A DNA stretch of 64,000 nt from Agrobacterium tumefaciens (GCF_017726655.1 NZ_CP072308.1:682001-746000); one strand, 5' to 3'; numbered from the stretch's first letter, positions 19,062 through 29,097 are shown. Numbers and translations: made by a program. Notes: generated by a model not told the origin, from the letters alone.

Positions 19062-20897
19062 ATGAAGGTGAAGCTTTGGTCGCCCGATGTCGCATGGGAG
19101 AAGCGGCCGAACGGCGAGATCATGGTCTGGCGGAACGATCCGCTTGGCCCCTACCCGCACAAACTCAATGAACGCCTCGTTCACTGGGCGGTGACAACGC
19201 CCGATCGCACCTGGATGGCGGATCGACAGGGGCGTGAACCGTGGCGTGAAGTCAGCTATGGGCAGGCCCTCGATAAGGTCCGCCGTATCGCCCAGTTCCT
19301 GCTTGACAAGGATCTCTCGGTCGAAACGCCGCTTCTGGTCCTTTCGGAAAACTCCATCGAACATGCGCTGATGGTGCTTGCGGCCCAGCATGTCGGTATT
19401 GCCTCGGCAGCGATCACCCCGGCCTATGCAACCGCGTCCGATCTCGGCAAGCTTCACGATATCCGCAGGCAGATCACACCCGGCATGGTATTTGCCGAGG
19501 ACGCGGCACCGTTCCGGCGCGCCCTGGAAGAGGTGTTTGGTGACGGCACGCCGCTCGTCGGCCTCAGCAATCTGCCGCAGGATCGTCCCAACACATTCCG
19601 GTTCGACACGTTGCTCGAGACCGTGCCTACGCAAGCGGTGGATCGCGCCTTCGATTCGGTTGGCGCTGATACCGTTGCCAAATTCCTTTTCACGTCAGGC
19701 ACGACCGGCTCGCCCAAGGCCGTCATTCAGACACAGCGGATGCTGTGCTCCAATCAGGAGATGATTGCCGACTGTTATGCCTATTTTCGCGATGAACCGC
19801 CCGTGGTCGTTGACTGGGCGCCGTGGAACCATACGGCAGCCGGCAACAAGGTTTTCAACCTCGTCATCTATAATGGCGGCACCTATTATATTGATCGGGG
19901 CAAGCCGAGCCCGGCGCTGATCGGCCAGACCATCGATAATCTGCGTGACGTTTCTCCTACCTGGTATTTTAACGTTCCCGCTGGCCACGAGATGCTGGTT
20001 CAGGCGATGCGCAAGGACGAGGCGCTGTGCCGCACCTTCTTTCGTGACCTGAAATTGCTGATGTATGCCGGCGCGGGCATGGCCCAGCACACCTGGGATG
20101 CGCTGATCGAGCTTTCGGTTGCGACGGTTGGCCATGCGGTCCCGATGGGTGCCGGCCTCGGCTCGACGGAGACTGCCCCCTTCTCGCTGTTCTGCACCGA
20201 ACCGCAGGAGAAGCCAGGCAATATCGGCATCCCCGCGCAGGGCGTAACGATGAAGCTCGTGCCGGTCGATGATCGATTTGAGCTGAGGCTGAAAGGCCCG
20301 AACATCACGCCGGGTTACTGGCGTAACGCAGAGCTGACCGCGGCCGCTTTTGATGAGGAAGGCTTCTATCGCATCGGCGATACGGTGAAGTTCGCAGTTC
20401 CTGAGGATCCTCGCCAGGGCTTTTATTTCGATGGCCGCATTGCCGAGAATTTCAAGCTACAGACAGGCACCTGGGTTGCTGTCGGGCCGCTGCGCGCTCA
20501 ATTCGTCAACATGTTCTCGGGCCTCATCCGCGATGCTGTCATCACCGGCGAGAACCGCGCCGAACTCGGAGCGCTAGTGGTTCCCTTCATGCCCGCCCTG
20601 CGCGAGCTTGTTCCGGGCTCACACCAGTTGTCCGATGCAGAGATCATCCGGCATCCCATTGTGAGGGCGCAAATTGCTGCAAAGCTTTCCGCGCATCAGA
20701 AACAGGCAAGCGGTTCTGCAAGCCGCGTCATGCGCCTTATGGTCATCGAAGAGCCCCTTCGCTTCGAAAAGGGTGAGGTCACGGACAAGGGATCGATCAA
20801 TCAGCGTGCAGTCCTTCTGCATCGCAAGGAACTGGTCGACACACTCTACGGCGATGCGCCCCAGGTCATCACGGTCAACAAGGAGGTGGCAGCATGA
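19062..20897 (+). CDS. fcs: Feruloyl-CoA synthetase (ANL superfamily, AMP-forming)
   Basis: This enzyme activates hydroxycinnamic acids with ATP and CoA. The ATP-binding P-loop TSGTTGSPK is at 211-219 and GSTE at 367-370. The YRIGDTVKF hinge region and the FKLQTGTWVAVG segment are typical of feruloyl-CoA synthases. At 611 residues it is longer than 4CL-type ligases, with an N-terminal section (AWEKRPNGEIMVWRNDPLGPY) characteristic of this branch. The ATG at 19062 is preceded by GGAGGAGG. Earlier TTG/GTG codons are less likely. Overlaps the SDR gene by four bases. Confidence 0.92.
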   Translation: MKVKLWSPDVAWEKRPNGEIMVWRNDPLGPYPHKLNERLVHWAVTTPDRTWMADRQGREPWREVSYGQALDKVRRIAQFLLDKDLSVETPLLVLSENSIEHALMVLAAQHVGIASAAITPAYATASDLGKLHDIRRQITPGMVFAEDAAPFRRALEEVFGDGTPLVGLSNLPQDRPNTFRFDTLLETVPTQAVDRAFDSVGADTVAKFLFTSGTTGSPKAVIQTQRMLCSNQEMIADCYAYFRDEPPVVVDWAPWNHTAAGNKVFNLVIYNGGTYYIDRGKPSPALIGQTIDNLRDVSPTWYFNVPAGHEMLVQAMRKDEALCRTFFRDLKLLMYAGAGMAQHTWDALIELSVATVGHAVPMGAGLGSTETAPFSLFCTEPQEKPGNIGIPAQGVTMKLVPVDDRFELRLKGPNITPGYWRNAELTAAAFDEEGFYRIGDTVKFAVPEDPRQGFYFDGRIAENFKLQTGTWVAVGPLRAQFVNMFSGLIRDAVITGENRAELGALVVPFMPALRELVPGSHQLSDAEIIRHPIVRAQIAAKLSAHQKQASGSASRVMRLMVIEEPLRFEKGEVTDKGSINQRAVLLHRKELVDTLYGDAPQVITVNKEVAA

Positions 20898-21655
20898 AAA
20901 TCGAAGGCGCAGGCGCTCTTGTAACAGGTGCGGCATCCGGCCTCGGCGCGGCAGTGGCCCGCATGCTCGCGGCCCGCGGGGCTGCGGTCACGATTTTTGA
21001 CCGGAATGGTGAAGCCGGCCAGAAACTGGCGACGGAAATCGGCGCTACAGCCATCGAGGGTGACGTGGCAAGCGATGCCGATGCGCAACTCGCAGTCAAC
21101 GCGGCAGCCTCCGCCAGGGGCGGGCTTCGCATTCTCGTCAATTGCGCCGGGGTCGGCACGGCTGGCCGCATTCTCGGGCGCGAAGGCCCTCAGCCGCTTG
21201 GTGATTTCGAAAAGGTTATCCGCGTCAACTTGCTCGGTACCTTCAACATGATGCGCCTTGCAGCCGCCCGTATGGCTGAGGTGGAGCCGATCGACGGCGC
21301 AGACAACGGCGTGATCGTCAATACGGCCTCGGTTGCCGCCTTTGAAGGTCAGGTGGGACAGGCAGCCTATGCCGCGTCAAAAGGCGGTATCGTTTCGCTG
21401 GCCCTGCCCGCGGCGCGTGAGCTTGCCCGCTTCCGCATTCGGGTCAACACCGTCGCGCCGGGCATCTTTATGACGCCCTTGCTCCAGGGTTTGCCACAGG
21501 AGGTTCAGGAAAGCCTTGCGAGCCAGATACCCCATCCGTCCCGGCTCGGCGATCCCGCCGAATTCGCCGATGCGGTCCGGTTCCTCATCGAGAACGATTA
21601 CATGAACGGCGACGTCATCCGGCTGGATGGCGCGATCCGCATGCAGCCGCGGTGA
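20894..21655 (+). CDS. Short-chain dehydrogenase/reductase, probable beta-hydroxyacyl-CoA dehydrogenase
   Basis: A classical SDR of 253 residues with the NAD-binding TGAASGLG at 11-18, an NCAG motif, and Tyr159/Lys163 in YAASK. The closest group by feel is the type II 3-hydroxyacyl-CoA dehydrogenase (HSD10-like) group, whose members end in [15 protein letters not shown] sequences. In the island it would oxidise 4-hydroxy-3-methoxyphenyl-beta-hydroxypropionyl-CoA to the beta-keto form. The A. fabrum counterpart is essential for ferulate use. GGAGG precedes the ATG, which overlaps the ligase stop (ATGA). Confidence 0.88.
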   Translation: MKIEGAGALVTGAASGLGAAVARMLAARGAAVTIFDRNGEAGQKLATEIGATAIEGDVASDADAQLAVNAAASARGGLRILVNCAGVGTAGRILGREGPQPLGDFEKVIRVNLLGTFNMMRLAAARMAEVEPIDGADNGVIVNTASVAAFEGQVGQAAYAASKGGIVSLALPAARELARFRIRVNTVAPGIFMTPLLQGLPQEVQESLASQIPHPSRLGDPAEFADAVRFLIENDYMNGDVIRLDGAIRMQPR

Positions 21656-21659
21656 TACG

Positions 21660-23252
21660 ATGAGTTTTTCAAGGCAGGCCACAAGCACATTAGAGCTTCT
21701 GAAAGCAACGCCGGGCTGGCGTCGTATCCAGTCGGTTCGCGGCGATTGTGACGATGCTCTCGCCGAGGCCGTTCTCCACGAAGCGGCACGTTTTGCCGAA
21801 ACCGTTCTTGCGCCGCTGAACACAGCGGCCGATCGTCAGGGCTGCACTGTCGTCGATGGCCGCGTTCTTGTTCCCGACGGTTTCGGTGATGCTTTCAGCC
21901 AGCATGGGGCCGATGGCTGGCTCGCCATGGACGTGCCGGAACGCTTCGGTGGCCAAGGCCTGCCGCTATCGATCCAGACCGCTTGCGCACCGCTTTTCGA
22001 ACGCGCCTGTGTCGCGTTGATGATGGCCTCCGGGTCTACCCGAGCGGCCTGCCATCTGATCGCCGAGGTGGCGGACGATGCCGTTGCGAAGGAATGGGTT
22101 CCGCGTCTTGCGCGCGGAGAATGGGCGGCGACCATCTGCATCTCGGAGCCGGATGCCGGTTCTGATCTTGCGCGGCTGCGCAGCCGCGCTGTCTTGAGAG
22201 ACGGTGCGTGGCGCATCACCGGCTCGAAATTCTGGATATCTTTCGGCGATCACGACATGGCGGGCCGCATCGGCCACTGTCTGCTTGCCCGTACCGGTGA
22301 GGAGATCGGGACACGCGGCCTCAGCCTGTTTCTTGTGCCGGATGAAATCGACGGCCACCGCAATGGCGTCAGCTTGGACCGCATCGAGGAAAAGATGGGC
22401 CTGCACGGCTCGCCCACCTGCGCCCTGCGTTTTGAAGCTGCACGCGGCATCTTGCTCGGCGAAGAAGGACGCGGTCTTGCCCAGCTATTTGCCATGATCG
22501 AGTTGATGCGCCTGCAAACCGGCTGTCAGGGACTGGGGCTCGCCTCGGCCGCCATCGACATTGCGGAGAGCTATGCGCAGGAGCGTCTCCAGGGTGGCGA
22601 TCCGGCAAAACCCGCCATCCCGATCGCGCGCCACCCTGATATACGCCGCCAGCTCGAAGAGGCGCGGCTGCGCACGGAAACGCTGCGGGCCGCAACACTC
22701 GAACTTGCCACCGTCATGGACCTTGCCCGGCTCGAGCAGAATGAGAATTTGCGGGCCGATTTGCGGGCGCTGTCGGGCTGGCTGTTGCCGCTCGTCAAGA
22801 ATTTTGGTGCGGATGCCGGATTTACCGTCGCCAATCAGGCCATACAGATCTTGGGCGGGGCGGGTTACACGCGGGAATGGCCGCTGGAGCAATATCTGCG
22901 CGATGCGCGCGTGATGACCATTTACGAAGGCACCACTGGCATGCAGGCAATCGACCTTCTGACCCGCCGGCTTTGGCGCGATGGCGGAAGGGGCCTCGAG
23001 GTTTTTCTGGAACGCGCCCGCGAGGACCTCGCCGATTGTCCGACGGCAAAAGCAGGAGCGGCGAAGGCTACGCTTGAAGCTTTCGAGGCCGAGAGCCGGC
23101 GCATGGCCGCACTCGTAGATCAGCCTGAGACGGGCCTCTGGCAGGCCAACGCCTATCTAAATGCCGCCTGGGATGCTTTCGCCGCCTGGATGGCTGTTCG
23201 GGTCGAAGCCCTTTCAGCACTGCAACATTCGACGGCGGGGGAAGCTGCCTGA
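21660..23252 (+). CDS. Acyl-CoA dehydrogenase (DmdC-like)
   Basis: The 530-residue flavoprotein has an acyl-CoA dehydrogenase core (CISEPDAGSDLARLR, ITGSKFWISFGDH, GYTREWPLEQYLRDARV) and an extra C-terminal domain. This is the layout of the DmdC/long acyl-CoA dehydrogenase group of about 590 residues. The catalytic base is Glu423 in YEGTTGMQA. Its role is not required for ferulate, whose side chain is already unsaturated. It may desaturate dihydro-hydroxycinnamoyl-CoAs and feed them into the same route (inference). It begins five bases after the SDR gene; an earlier in-frame start at 21627 overlaps that gene and lacks support. Confidence 0.85.
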   Translation: MSFSRQATSTLELLKATPGWRRIQSVRGDCDDALAEAVLHEAARFAETVLAPLNTAADRQGCTVVDGRVLVPDGFGDAFSQHGADGWLAMDVPERFGGQGLPLSIQTACAPLFERACVALMMASGSTRAACHLIAEVADDAVAKEWVPRLARGEWAATICISEPDAGSDLARLRSRAVLRDGAWRITGSKFWISFGDHDMAGRIGHCLLARTGEEIGTRGLSLFLVPDEIDGHRNGVSLDRIEEKMGLHGSPTCALRFEAARGILLGEEGRGLAQLFAMIELMRLQTGCQGLGLASAAIDIAESYAQERLQGGDPAKPAIPIARHPDIRRQLEEARLRTETLRAATLELATVMDLARLEQNENLRADLRALSGWLLPLVKNFGADAGFTVANQAIQILGGAGYTREWPLEQYLRDARVMTIYEGTTGMQAIDLLTRRLWRDGGRGLEVFLERAREDLADCPTAKAGAAKATLEAFEAESRRMAALVDQPETGLWQANAYLNAAWDAFAAWMAVRVEALSALQHSTAGEAA

Positions 23253-23318
23253 TGTCGACGAGATACTGAAATGCATTTCCGGGCGCTCGTGAACGTCCGA
23301 TCATTGGGAGGAGAGACA

Positions 23319-24467
23319 ATGAAAAAGCGTATGATGACATGGATGGCAACGGCTGTTGCCCTGACGATGACGGCCGGCTCGGCTTTCGCCGATATCACCA
23401 TTGGCGTGACCATTCCGACGACCGGCCCGGGCGCTGCACTCGGCATACCGCTCAAGCAATCGATCGAATTATGGCCGTCCGAGATCGACGGTGAAAAGCT
23501 GAAGGTCATCCTGCTTGACGATGCCGGTGACCCCTCGGTTGCCACCACCAACGCGCGCCGCTTCGCCAATGACGATAAGGTGGATGTGATCGTCGGTTCT
23601 GCCCTCACGCCGGCTGCGATTGCTGTCGCAGGTGTGGCGAACGAGACGGAAGTGCCGCATTTCGCGCTCTCGCCAATTCCGCCGACGGCCGCAAAGAAAT
23701 GGAACTTCGTCATGCCGCAGTTCTCCACCGTCCTGGTGAAGAGCATGTTCGCCCGCATGCAGAAGGACGGTATCAAACGCGTCGCCTTTATCGGTTTTGC
23801 CGATTCCTACGGCCAGCAGTGGGTCGATGCGCTGAAGACCACGGGCAAGGATTATGGTCTCGAACTGGTTGCGGAGGAGCGTTATGCCCGCGCCGATACC
23901 TCTGTTTCCGGCCAGGTGCTGAAGTCGCTTGCCGCGCGTCCGGATGCCGTGTTCATCGGCGCATCCGGCACGGGTGCCGCCCTGCCCCAGATCGGCGTGC
24001 GCGAGCGTGGCTTCAAGGGCAAGATCTATGTCGTCTCGGGTGCGGTCACCTTCGATTTCCTGCGGATTGCCGGCAAGGCTGTTGAGAACACCGTGTTTTC
24101 CTCCGGCCCGGTCATGGTCGCGGAAGATCAACCGGACAGCTCTCCGACCAAGGAACAGGGCCTTGCCTATCTCAAGGCTCTCGAAGCCAAGTTCGGCGCG
24201 AACGCCCGAACCCAGTTCGGCTCGCATGTCTGGGATGTGATGGTGATCCTGAAGAAAGCCGTTCCGGTTGCGCTCAAAAAGGCAAAGCCCGGCACGCCCG
24301 AGTTCCGTGTCGCACTGCGCGATGCCATCGAGACAAGCGGGCCCTATAACGCCACGCACGGTGTCTATGAGTTCAAGGCAGACGATCATTATGGCCTCGA
24401 CCAGCGCGGCGTCGTGCTTCTGACGGCGAAAGACGGAAAGTTCGTACTACTGCCCGACGATAAATAA
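23319..24467 (+). CDS. Periplasmic substrate-binding protein of a branched-chain-type ABC transporter
   Basis: A Sec signal peptide (MKKRMMTWMATAVALTMTAG, cleavage after SAFA) is followed by a type I periplasmic binding fold (Peripla_BP_6) beginning ITIGVTIPTTGPGA. Members of this family bind amino acids and also aromatic acids such as benzoate and coumarate derivatives. Its place in the hydroxycinnamate island suggests uptake of phenylpropenoids or their products. GGGAGGAG lies just before the chosen ATG; a longer frame begins at 23271 without a signal peptide at its end. The length of 382 residues is normal. Confidence 0.88.
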   Translation: MKKRMMTWMATAVALTMTAGSAFADITIGVTIPTTGPGAALGIPLKQSIELWPSEIDGEKLKVILLDDAGDPSVATTNARRFANDDKVDVIVGSALTPAAIAVAGVANETEVPHFALSPIPPTAAKKWNFVMPQFSTVLVKSMFARMQKDGIKRVAFIGFADSYGQQWVDALKTTGKDYGLELVAEERYARADTSVSGQVLKSLAARPDAVFIGASGTGAALPQIGVRERGFKGKIYVVSGAVTFDFLRIAGKAVENTVFSSGPVMVAEDQPDSSPTKEQGLAYLKALEAKFGANARTQFGSHVWDVMVILKKAVPVALKKAKPGTPEFRVALRDAIETSGPYNATHGVYEFKADDHYGLDQRGVVLLTAKDGKFVLLPDDK

Positions 24468-24487
24468 TCGCCGGCACTTAACATCGA

Positions 24488-24508
24488 CCGGGGAGCCTGC
24501 CTCCCCGG
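24488..24508. repeat. GC-rich hairpin between binding protein and permease genes
   Basis: CCGGGGAG (24488-24495) and CTCCCCGG (24501-24508) form a perfect eight-pair stem with a five-base loop. There is no T tract. Such hairpins after binding-protein genes often protect the upstream message and give it higher expression than the membrane components. Confidence 0.55.
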
Positions 24509-24608
24509 CCCTGCCGCAAGCCCTTGGCGTCAGCGATACCCGCCGCGGATCGCCTGCCATTCAAAATATCCGTCACGCCTTACCGAGAGCCAAACCAAAG
24601 GGTGCATT

Positions 24609-25643
24609 TTGGACGCGACAATTGCCACATTCCTGATCCAGGACGGCGTCACCAATGGTGCGATCTACGCGCTGCTGGGGCTTGCCCTCGTTCTGGTCTT
24701 CGCCGTCACCCGGGTGATCTTCATTCCACAAGGTGAGTTTGTCGCCCATGGTGCGCTGACGCTCGCGCTACTCGATGCCGGGCGCGTACCTGGCACGCTG
24801 AAGCTGCTGTTATGCATGGGCGCCGTGGCCCTCCTGCTCGACCTCTGGGGAATGCGTCGGGGCCTGCGCCTCTCGGCGCTGCTGCGCGCGATGGCCATCA
24901 ACCTTGCGCTGCCGGGCCTCATTTACGGGCTGGTCGCCATTCTGGCGCCCATGCAACTGCCATCGTTCCTGCGCGCGCTCATTACGATCGCGATCATCGC
25001 GCCGATGGGATATTACGTTTACCGTATCGCCTACCGTCCGCTTGCCGACGCCTCCGTGCTCGTGCTTCTCATTGCTTCCGTTGGCGTGCATCTGGCACTG
25101 ATGGGGCTCGGGCTTGCCTTTTTCGGCCCGGAGGGCCTGCGTGCAGCGCCGTTGAGCGACGCCGGCTTCACGCTCGGGCCGATGCTCGTCAGCGCGCAAA
25201 GCATCTTCATCTATCTCGCGACAATTCTGGTGATGGTCGGCCTTTACTTCTTCTTCGAAAAGACGCTGCTCGGCAAAGCCCTGAAGGCAACGGCCATCAA
25301 CCGGCTCGGAGCACGCCTCGTCGGCGTTCGAACGGAACTGACCGGTGTCACCGCCTTTGTGCTCGCCGCTGCAATCGCGGCGGTATCGGGTGTACTGATT
25401 GGTCCAATCACCACCATCTTCTACGATACGGGCTTCCTGATCGGCCTCAAGGGCTTCGTTGCCGCCATTCTCGGCGGCATGGCAAGCTTCCCCGTCACGG
25501 CCATTGCCGCGATCGGCGTCGGGCTGATCGAGGCTTTCGCCTCCTTCTTCGCCAGCGATTTCAAGGAAATCATCGTGTTCGGCCTGATCGTGCCTGTGCT
25601 GATCTGGCTTTCCTTCGGTGCCAGCCATCATGAGGAAGAGTGA
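24609..25643 (+). CDS. Branched-chain-type ABC transporter permease (LivH-like)
   Basis: This integral membrane protein of 344 residues starts with [37 protein letters not shown]... features typical of LivH permeases. It also contains [23 protein letters not shown] near the C-terminus. It is 40-50 residues longer than LivH of E. coli, with an added hydrophobic stretch around 60-115. The TTG start at 24609 has AAAGGG six bases upstream. It is followed after one base by the permease-ATPase gene. Confidence 0.87.
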   Translation: MDATIATFLIQDGVTNGAIYALLGLALVLVFAVTRVIFIPQGEFVAHGALTLALLDAGRVPGTLKLLLCMGAVALLLDLWGMRRGLRLSALLRAMAINLALPGLIYGLVAILAPMQLPSFLRALITIAIIAPMGYYVYRIAYRPLADASVLVLLIASVGVHLALMGLGLAFFGPEGLRAAPLSDAGFTLGPMLVSAQSIFIYLATILVMVGLYFFFEKTLLGKALKATAINRLGARLVGVRTELTGVTAFVLAAAIAAVSGVLIGPITTIFYDTGFLIGLKGFVAAILGGMASFPVTAIAAIGVGLIEAFASFFASDFKEIIVFGLIVPVLIWLSFGASHHEEE

Positions 25644-25644
25644 T

Positions 25645-27699
25645 ATGACCCTCGGCAGACATCTTTATCCCGCCATTGCCGCGCTACTTGTCGTCGCTCT
25701 CTTCCCGCTCATGCCGATCCCGCCATTCTGGGTGACGCTCGCGAACAATATCGGGCTTGCGTCTCTGGTTGCCATCGGGCTCGTGCTGTTGACCGGCGTT
25801 GGTGGCATGACTTCTTTCGGCCAGGCGGCCTTCTGCGGTTTCGGTGCCTATACGACAGCGGTCCTCACCACGGCCTATGGCTTTTCACCCTGGCTCACAT
25901 TGCCACTGGCGCTCCTCGTCGGCGTCATCGTCGCGCTGCCGCTGGGGTTGATGACGGTCAGGCTTTCCGGCCACTACCTGCCGCTCGGCACCATCGCCTG
26001 GGGGCTGGCGATCTATTACCTTTTCGGTCGCGTCGAGCTCCTCGGCCGGTACGACGGAATCTCGGGCATTCCACCGCTGTCCATCGGCAACGAACCGCTG
26101 ATGAGCAGCAGCTCGGTCTATTACGTGATCTGGATATTCGTCATTGCCGTGGCGATCGGCGCGCAGAACCTGCTCGACAGCCGTGTCGGGCGCGGCATTC
26201 GCGCCCTGCGTGGCGGCTCGCAGGCAGCGGAGGCCTTCGGCGTGAATATCGAGCAGGCCAAACTGACCGTTTTCGTCTTCGCAGCCGTTGTAGCAGCGCT
26301 GTCAGGCTGGCTTTACGCCCATATGCAGCGCTCGATCAACCCGACGCCTTTCGGGCTCGACATGGGCATCACCTATATGCTGATGGCCGTCGTCGGCGGT
26401 TCGGGACGGGTCGTCGGCGCCATCTTCGGCGCAGCCGTGGTGCTGGTGCTGAAAGAGGTGCTGCAACGGGTCCTGCCCGGCCTTGTCGGCACCTCGGTGA
26501 ATGTAGAAATGATCGTGTTTGGCGTGCTGCTCGTGCTGATCCTGCAGCTCTCGCGCGACGGTCTCTGGCCGCTTCTGGAAAAATACCTGCCGGCCCGGCC
26601 GCCTCGCGCCATCCGCCGGGCAGGCCCCGGTCTCGAAATGCGGGACATGCCTGCAACCGGCAGTCCGCTGGTCCGGGTCGATCGGGTGCGCAAGACATTC
26701 GGCGGGCTGACGGCGGTCAACGATGTCAGCTTTGACATCAAGGCCGGGCAGATCGTCGGCCTGATCGGTCCGAACGGCGCCGGCAAGAGCACGACTTTCA
26801 ATCTCATCACCGGAATCCTCGACCTTTCGGGCGGTGACGTCACCTATCAGGGACAGACGCTTTCGGGCCTCAATCCGCGGCTCATCGCCAAACGCGGCAT
26901 CGCCAGAACCTTTCAGCACGCCAAGGTCCTTCCGACCATGTCGGTCCTCGAAAACGTCGCTCTCGGCGCGCATCTGCGCGGCAATGCCGGCGTCTTCCGA
27001 AGCTTCTTGCGATTGGAGCGACAACAGGAGCAAGCTCTGCTTGCGGAAGCCGCGCATCAGCTCGATCGCGTCGGTCTCGGTGCCCATCGCGACCGCCCCG
27101 CCGGCGACCTCGCTCTCGGGCAGATCCGAATTCTGGAAATCGCCCGCGCGCTTTGCCTCAACCCAACCCTGCTGCTGCTCGACGAACCGGCGGCCGGTCT
27201 GCGCCACGGGGAAAAGCAGGAGCTCGCGACGCTGCTGAAAAAACTGCGGACCGAGGGCGTCAGCGTCCTGCTTGTCGAACATGACATGGGTTTCGTCATG
27301 GGGCTGGTCGACCACATCGTCGTGCTCGATTTCGGTACCCTGATCGCCGAAGGCAAGCCGGCTGAAATCCGGCAACATCCGGCCGTGATCGCGGCTTATC
27401 TTGGGGGGCAGCGTGAGCGGACATCTACTCGACATCAAAGACATCCACGTTGCCTATGGCCGGGCGGAAGTGGTGCATGGCATCTCGCTATCCATGACAT
27501 CGGGCAGCATCGTCACGGTCATCGGGGCGAACGGAGCGGGCAAAACCACGCTGCTGAACGCCATCATGGGTGTCGTGCCTTCGCGCGGGACCATTCTTTA
27601 CGACGGCGCGCCGGTGCCCGAGACAATCGAGGGCCGCGTTGCCGCCGGCCTTTGCCTCGTGCCGGAAAGGCGAGAATTATTCGGCTCGATGACGGTTGA
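25645..27699 (+). CDS. Branched-chain-type ABC transporter permease-ATPase fusion (LivM-LivG), 3' end apparently frameshifted
   Basis: Residues 1 to about 320 are a LivM permease ([18 protein letters not shown]) and the rest a LivG ATPase with Walker [10 protein letters not shown] (375-383), a degenerate signature LALGQ, and Walker B with D513-E514. LivM-LivG fusions are known. The reading frame passes a six-G run at 27403-27408 and then continues for about 97 residues of Arg/His-rich sequence overlapping the next gene. One extra G would end the protein at ...AYLGGAA with a TGA overlapping the next GTG. So the normal end is probably near 27416, and a -1 shift or a sequence error is present. 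Confidence 0.85.
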   Translation: MTLGRHLYPAIAALLVVALFPLMPIPPFWVTLANNIGLASLVAIGLVLLTGVGGMTSFGQAAFCGFGAYTTAVLTTAYGFSPWLTLPLALLVGVIVALPLGLMTVRLSGHYLPLGTIAWGLAIYYLFGRVELLGRYDGISGIPPLSIGNEPLMSSSSVYYVIWIFVIAVAIGAQNLLDSRVGRGIRALRGGSQAAEAFGVNIEQAKLTVFVFAAVVAALSGWLYAHMQRSINPTPFGLDMGITYMLMAVVGGSGRVVGAIFGAAVVLVLKEVLQRVLPGLVGTSVNVEMIVFGVLLVLILQLSRDGLWPLLEKYLPARPPRAIRRAGPGLEMRDMPATGSPLVRVDRVRKTFGGLTAVNDVSFDIKAGQIVGLIGPNGAGKSTTFNLITGILDLSGGDVTYQGQTLSGLNPRLIAKRGIARTFQHAKVLPTMSVLENVALGAHLRGNAGVFRSFLRLERQQEQALLAEAAHQLDRVGLGAHRDRPAGDLALGQIRILEIARALCLNPTLLLLDEPAAGLRHGEKQELATLLKKLRTEGVSVLLVEHDMGFVMGLVDHIVVLDFGTLIAEGKPAEIRQHPAVIAAYLGGQRERTSTRHQRHPRCLWPGGSGAWHLAIHDIGQHRHGHRGERSGQNHAAERHHGCRAFARDHSLRRRAGARDNRGPRCRRPLPRAGKARIIRLDDG

Positions 27700-28138
27700 G
27701 GACAATATCGAACTTGGCGGTTTCCTGCGTTCCCGTCAGGAGCGCGACGAGACACGCGATGCTGTTTACACACTCTTCCCGCGCCTTCGCGAACGCCGCA
27801 AGCAGCTCGCCGGAACACTGTCCGGCGGCGAAAGGCAGATGCTGGCGCTCGCGCGGGCGTTGATGAGCCGGCCGAGACTGCTGCTTCTCGATGAGCCGAG
27901 CCTTGGACTTGCACCGCTGATTGTCGCCGAAATCCTGCGTATCGTCGCCGACCTGCGTCAAACCGGTGTCTCCATCCTGTTGGTCGAGCAGAATGCCCGC
28001 GCCGCGCTCGAAATTGCCGACGAAGCTTATCTCGTCGAACTTGGTGAAGTGCGCCGCTCAGGCCCAGCTTCCGAACTCGCCGTCGATCCCGCTCTGATGG
28101 CGAGTTATCTCGGGCCGGGCGAACACGCCATCCAGTGA
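27413..28138 (+). CDS. Branched-chain-type ABC transporter ATPase (LivF-like)
   Basis: The 241-residue protein has Walker [10 protein letters not shown] (38-46), the signature [15 protein letters not shown], and Walker [14 protein letters not shown], as in LivF ATPases. I choose GTG at 27413 ([15 protein letters not shown]), which follows a G-rich ribosome site. A TTG at 27401 is in frame but within the G run. It completes a transporter of binding protein, two permease domains and two ATPases. Confidence 0.9.
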   Translation: MSGHLLDIKDIHVAYGRAEVVHGISLSMTSGSIVTVIGANGAGKTTLLNAIMGVVPSRGTILYDGAPVPETIEGRVAAGLCLVPERRELFGSMTVEDNIELGGFLRSRQERDETRDAVYTLFPRLRERRKQLAGTLSGGERQMLALARALMSRPRLLLLDEPSLGLAPLIVAEILRIVADLRQTGVSILLVEQNARAALEIADEAYLVELGEVRRSGPASELAVDPALMASYLGPGEHAIQ

Positions 28139-28167
28139 AATCCGCGACCGCTTCGTGCTGACGCTCG

Positions 28168-28185
28168 GCCCCGTGGAAACGGGGC
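28168..28185. repeat. Hairpin between the transporter and purU
   Basis: GCCCCGT (28168-28174) and ACGGGGC (28179-28185) pair around GGAA in the 113-base gap. No T tract follows. It may be a 3' stabiliser of the transporter message or part of a purU leader. Confidence 0.4.
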
Positions 28186-28251
28186 GTGGCTCCGCGTGGG
28201 CGCCGCTATGACAGCAGTCCAACCGCAACTCCATCTTCCAGGAGGCTTTAG

Positions 28252-29097
28252 ATGAATTACGTCCTGACGCTACGCTGCCCCAACAGAAGCGGAATTGTCG
28301 CTGCGGTCTCGGGCCGCATCGCACAGCATGGCGGCGATATTTATGAAGCTCAACAATTCGACGACCATGAAACGGGCATGTTTTTCATGCGTGTCGCCTT
28401 CTCCATGGCCGGCGACGAGGCAGGCTTTCGCAATGGACTTGCCGAGGAGATCGATCGCTTCGCTCTCGACGCCACGCTGCGTCCAGCAGGTGCGCCGCGC
28501 AAGCTGCTGCTGCTCGTTTCCCGCTTCGACCACTGCCTCGGCGATCTTCTCTATCGCCACCGCATCGGCGAATTGAATGCCGAGATCGTCGGCATCGTCG
28601 GCAACCACCCCCGCGAGGCCCTGAACCTCACGCTGATGGGCGGTATAAAGTACCATCACCTGCCGGTGACAAAAGACAACAAGGCCGAACAGGAAACACG
28701 CATCAAGGACATCATCGAAGAAACGGGCACCGAACTCGTCGTTCTTGCCCGCTACATGCAGATCCTGTCGGACAACTTCTCCGAATACTTATCCGGGCGC
28801 TGCATCAACATTCATCACTCCTTTCTGCCTGGTTTCAAAGGCGCAAAGCCCTATCACCAAGCCCATGAGAGGGGCGTCAAAATGATCGGTGCAACGGCCC
28901 ATTACGTCACCCGCGATCTCGATGAAGGGCCGATCATCTGCCAGGACGTCGAGCCGGTCAGCCACGCCGATACACCGGATGAGCTGGTCCGCAAGGGACG
29001 CGACATCGAGCGACGCGTGTTGGCCCGGGCGGTCTCATGGCACCTTGAGGACCGGGTGCTTCTCAACAAGAACAAGACGGTCGTTTTCGCGCGATAG
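28252..29097 (+). CDS. purU: Formyltetrahydrofolate deformylase
   Basis: PurU hydrolyses 10-formyl-tetrahydrofolate to formate and tetrahydrofolate. The 281-residue protein has an N-terminal ACT domain ([17 protein letters not shown], about 1-85) and a formyltransferase-like catalytic domain with [19 protein letters not shown] and the DLDEGPII segment with the catalytic Asp. AGGAGG precedes the ATG. Its position after the demethylase/metF island suggests that it discharges the C1 units that come from methoxyl groups, with FolD (outside the window) linking the two (inference). Confidence 0.93.
   Translation: MNYVLTLRCPNRSGIVAAVSGRIAQHGGDIYEAQQFDDHETGMFFMRVAFSMAGDEAGFRNGLAEEIDRFALDATLRPAGAPRKLLLLVSRFDHCLGDLLYRHRIGELNAEIVGIVGNHPREALNLTLMGGIKYHHLPVTKDNKAEQETRIKDIIEETGTELVVLARYMQILSDNFSEYLSGRCINIHHSFLPGFKGAKPYHQAHERGVKMIGATAHYVTRDLDEGPIICQDVEPVSHADTPDELVRKGRDIERRVLARAVSWHLEDRVLLNKNKTVVFAR

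Noticed and set aside
28139-28251. Possible tetrahydrofolate riboswitch before purU
   Set aside because: The gap has one hairpin but none of the conserved loops of known folate riboswitches could be recognised.
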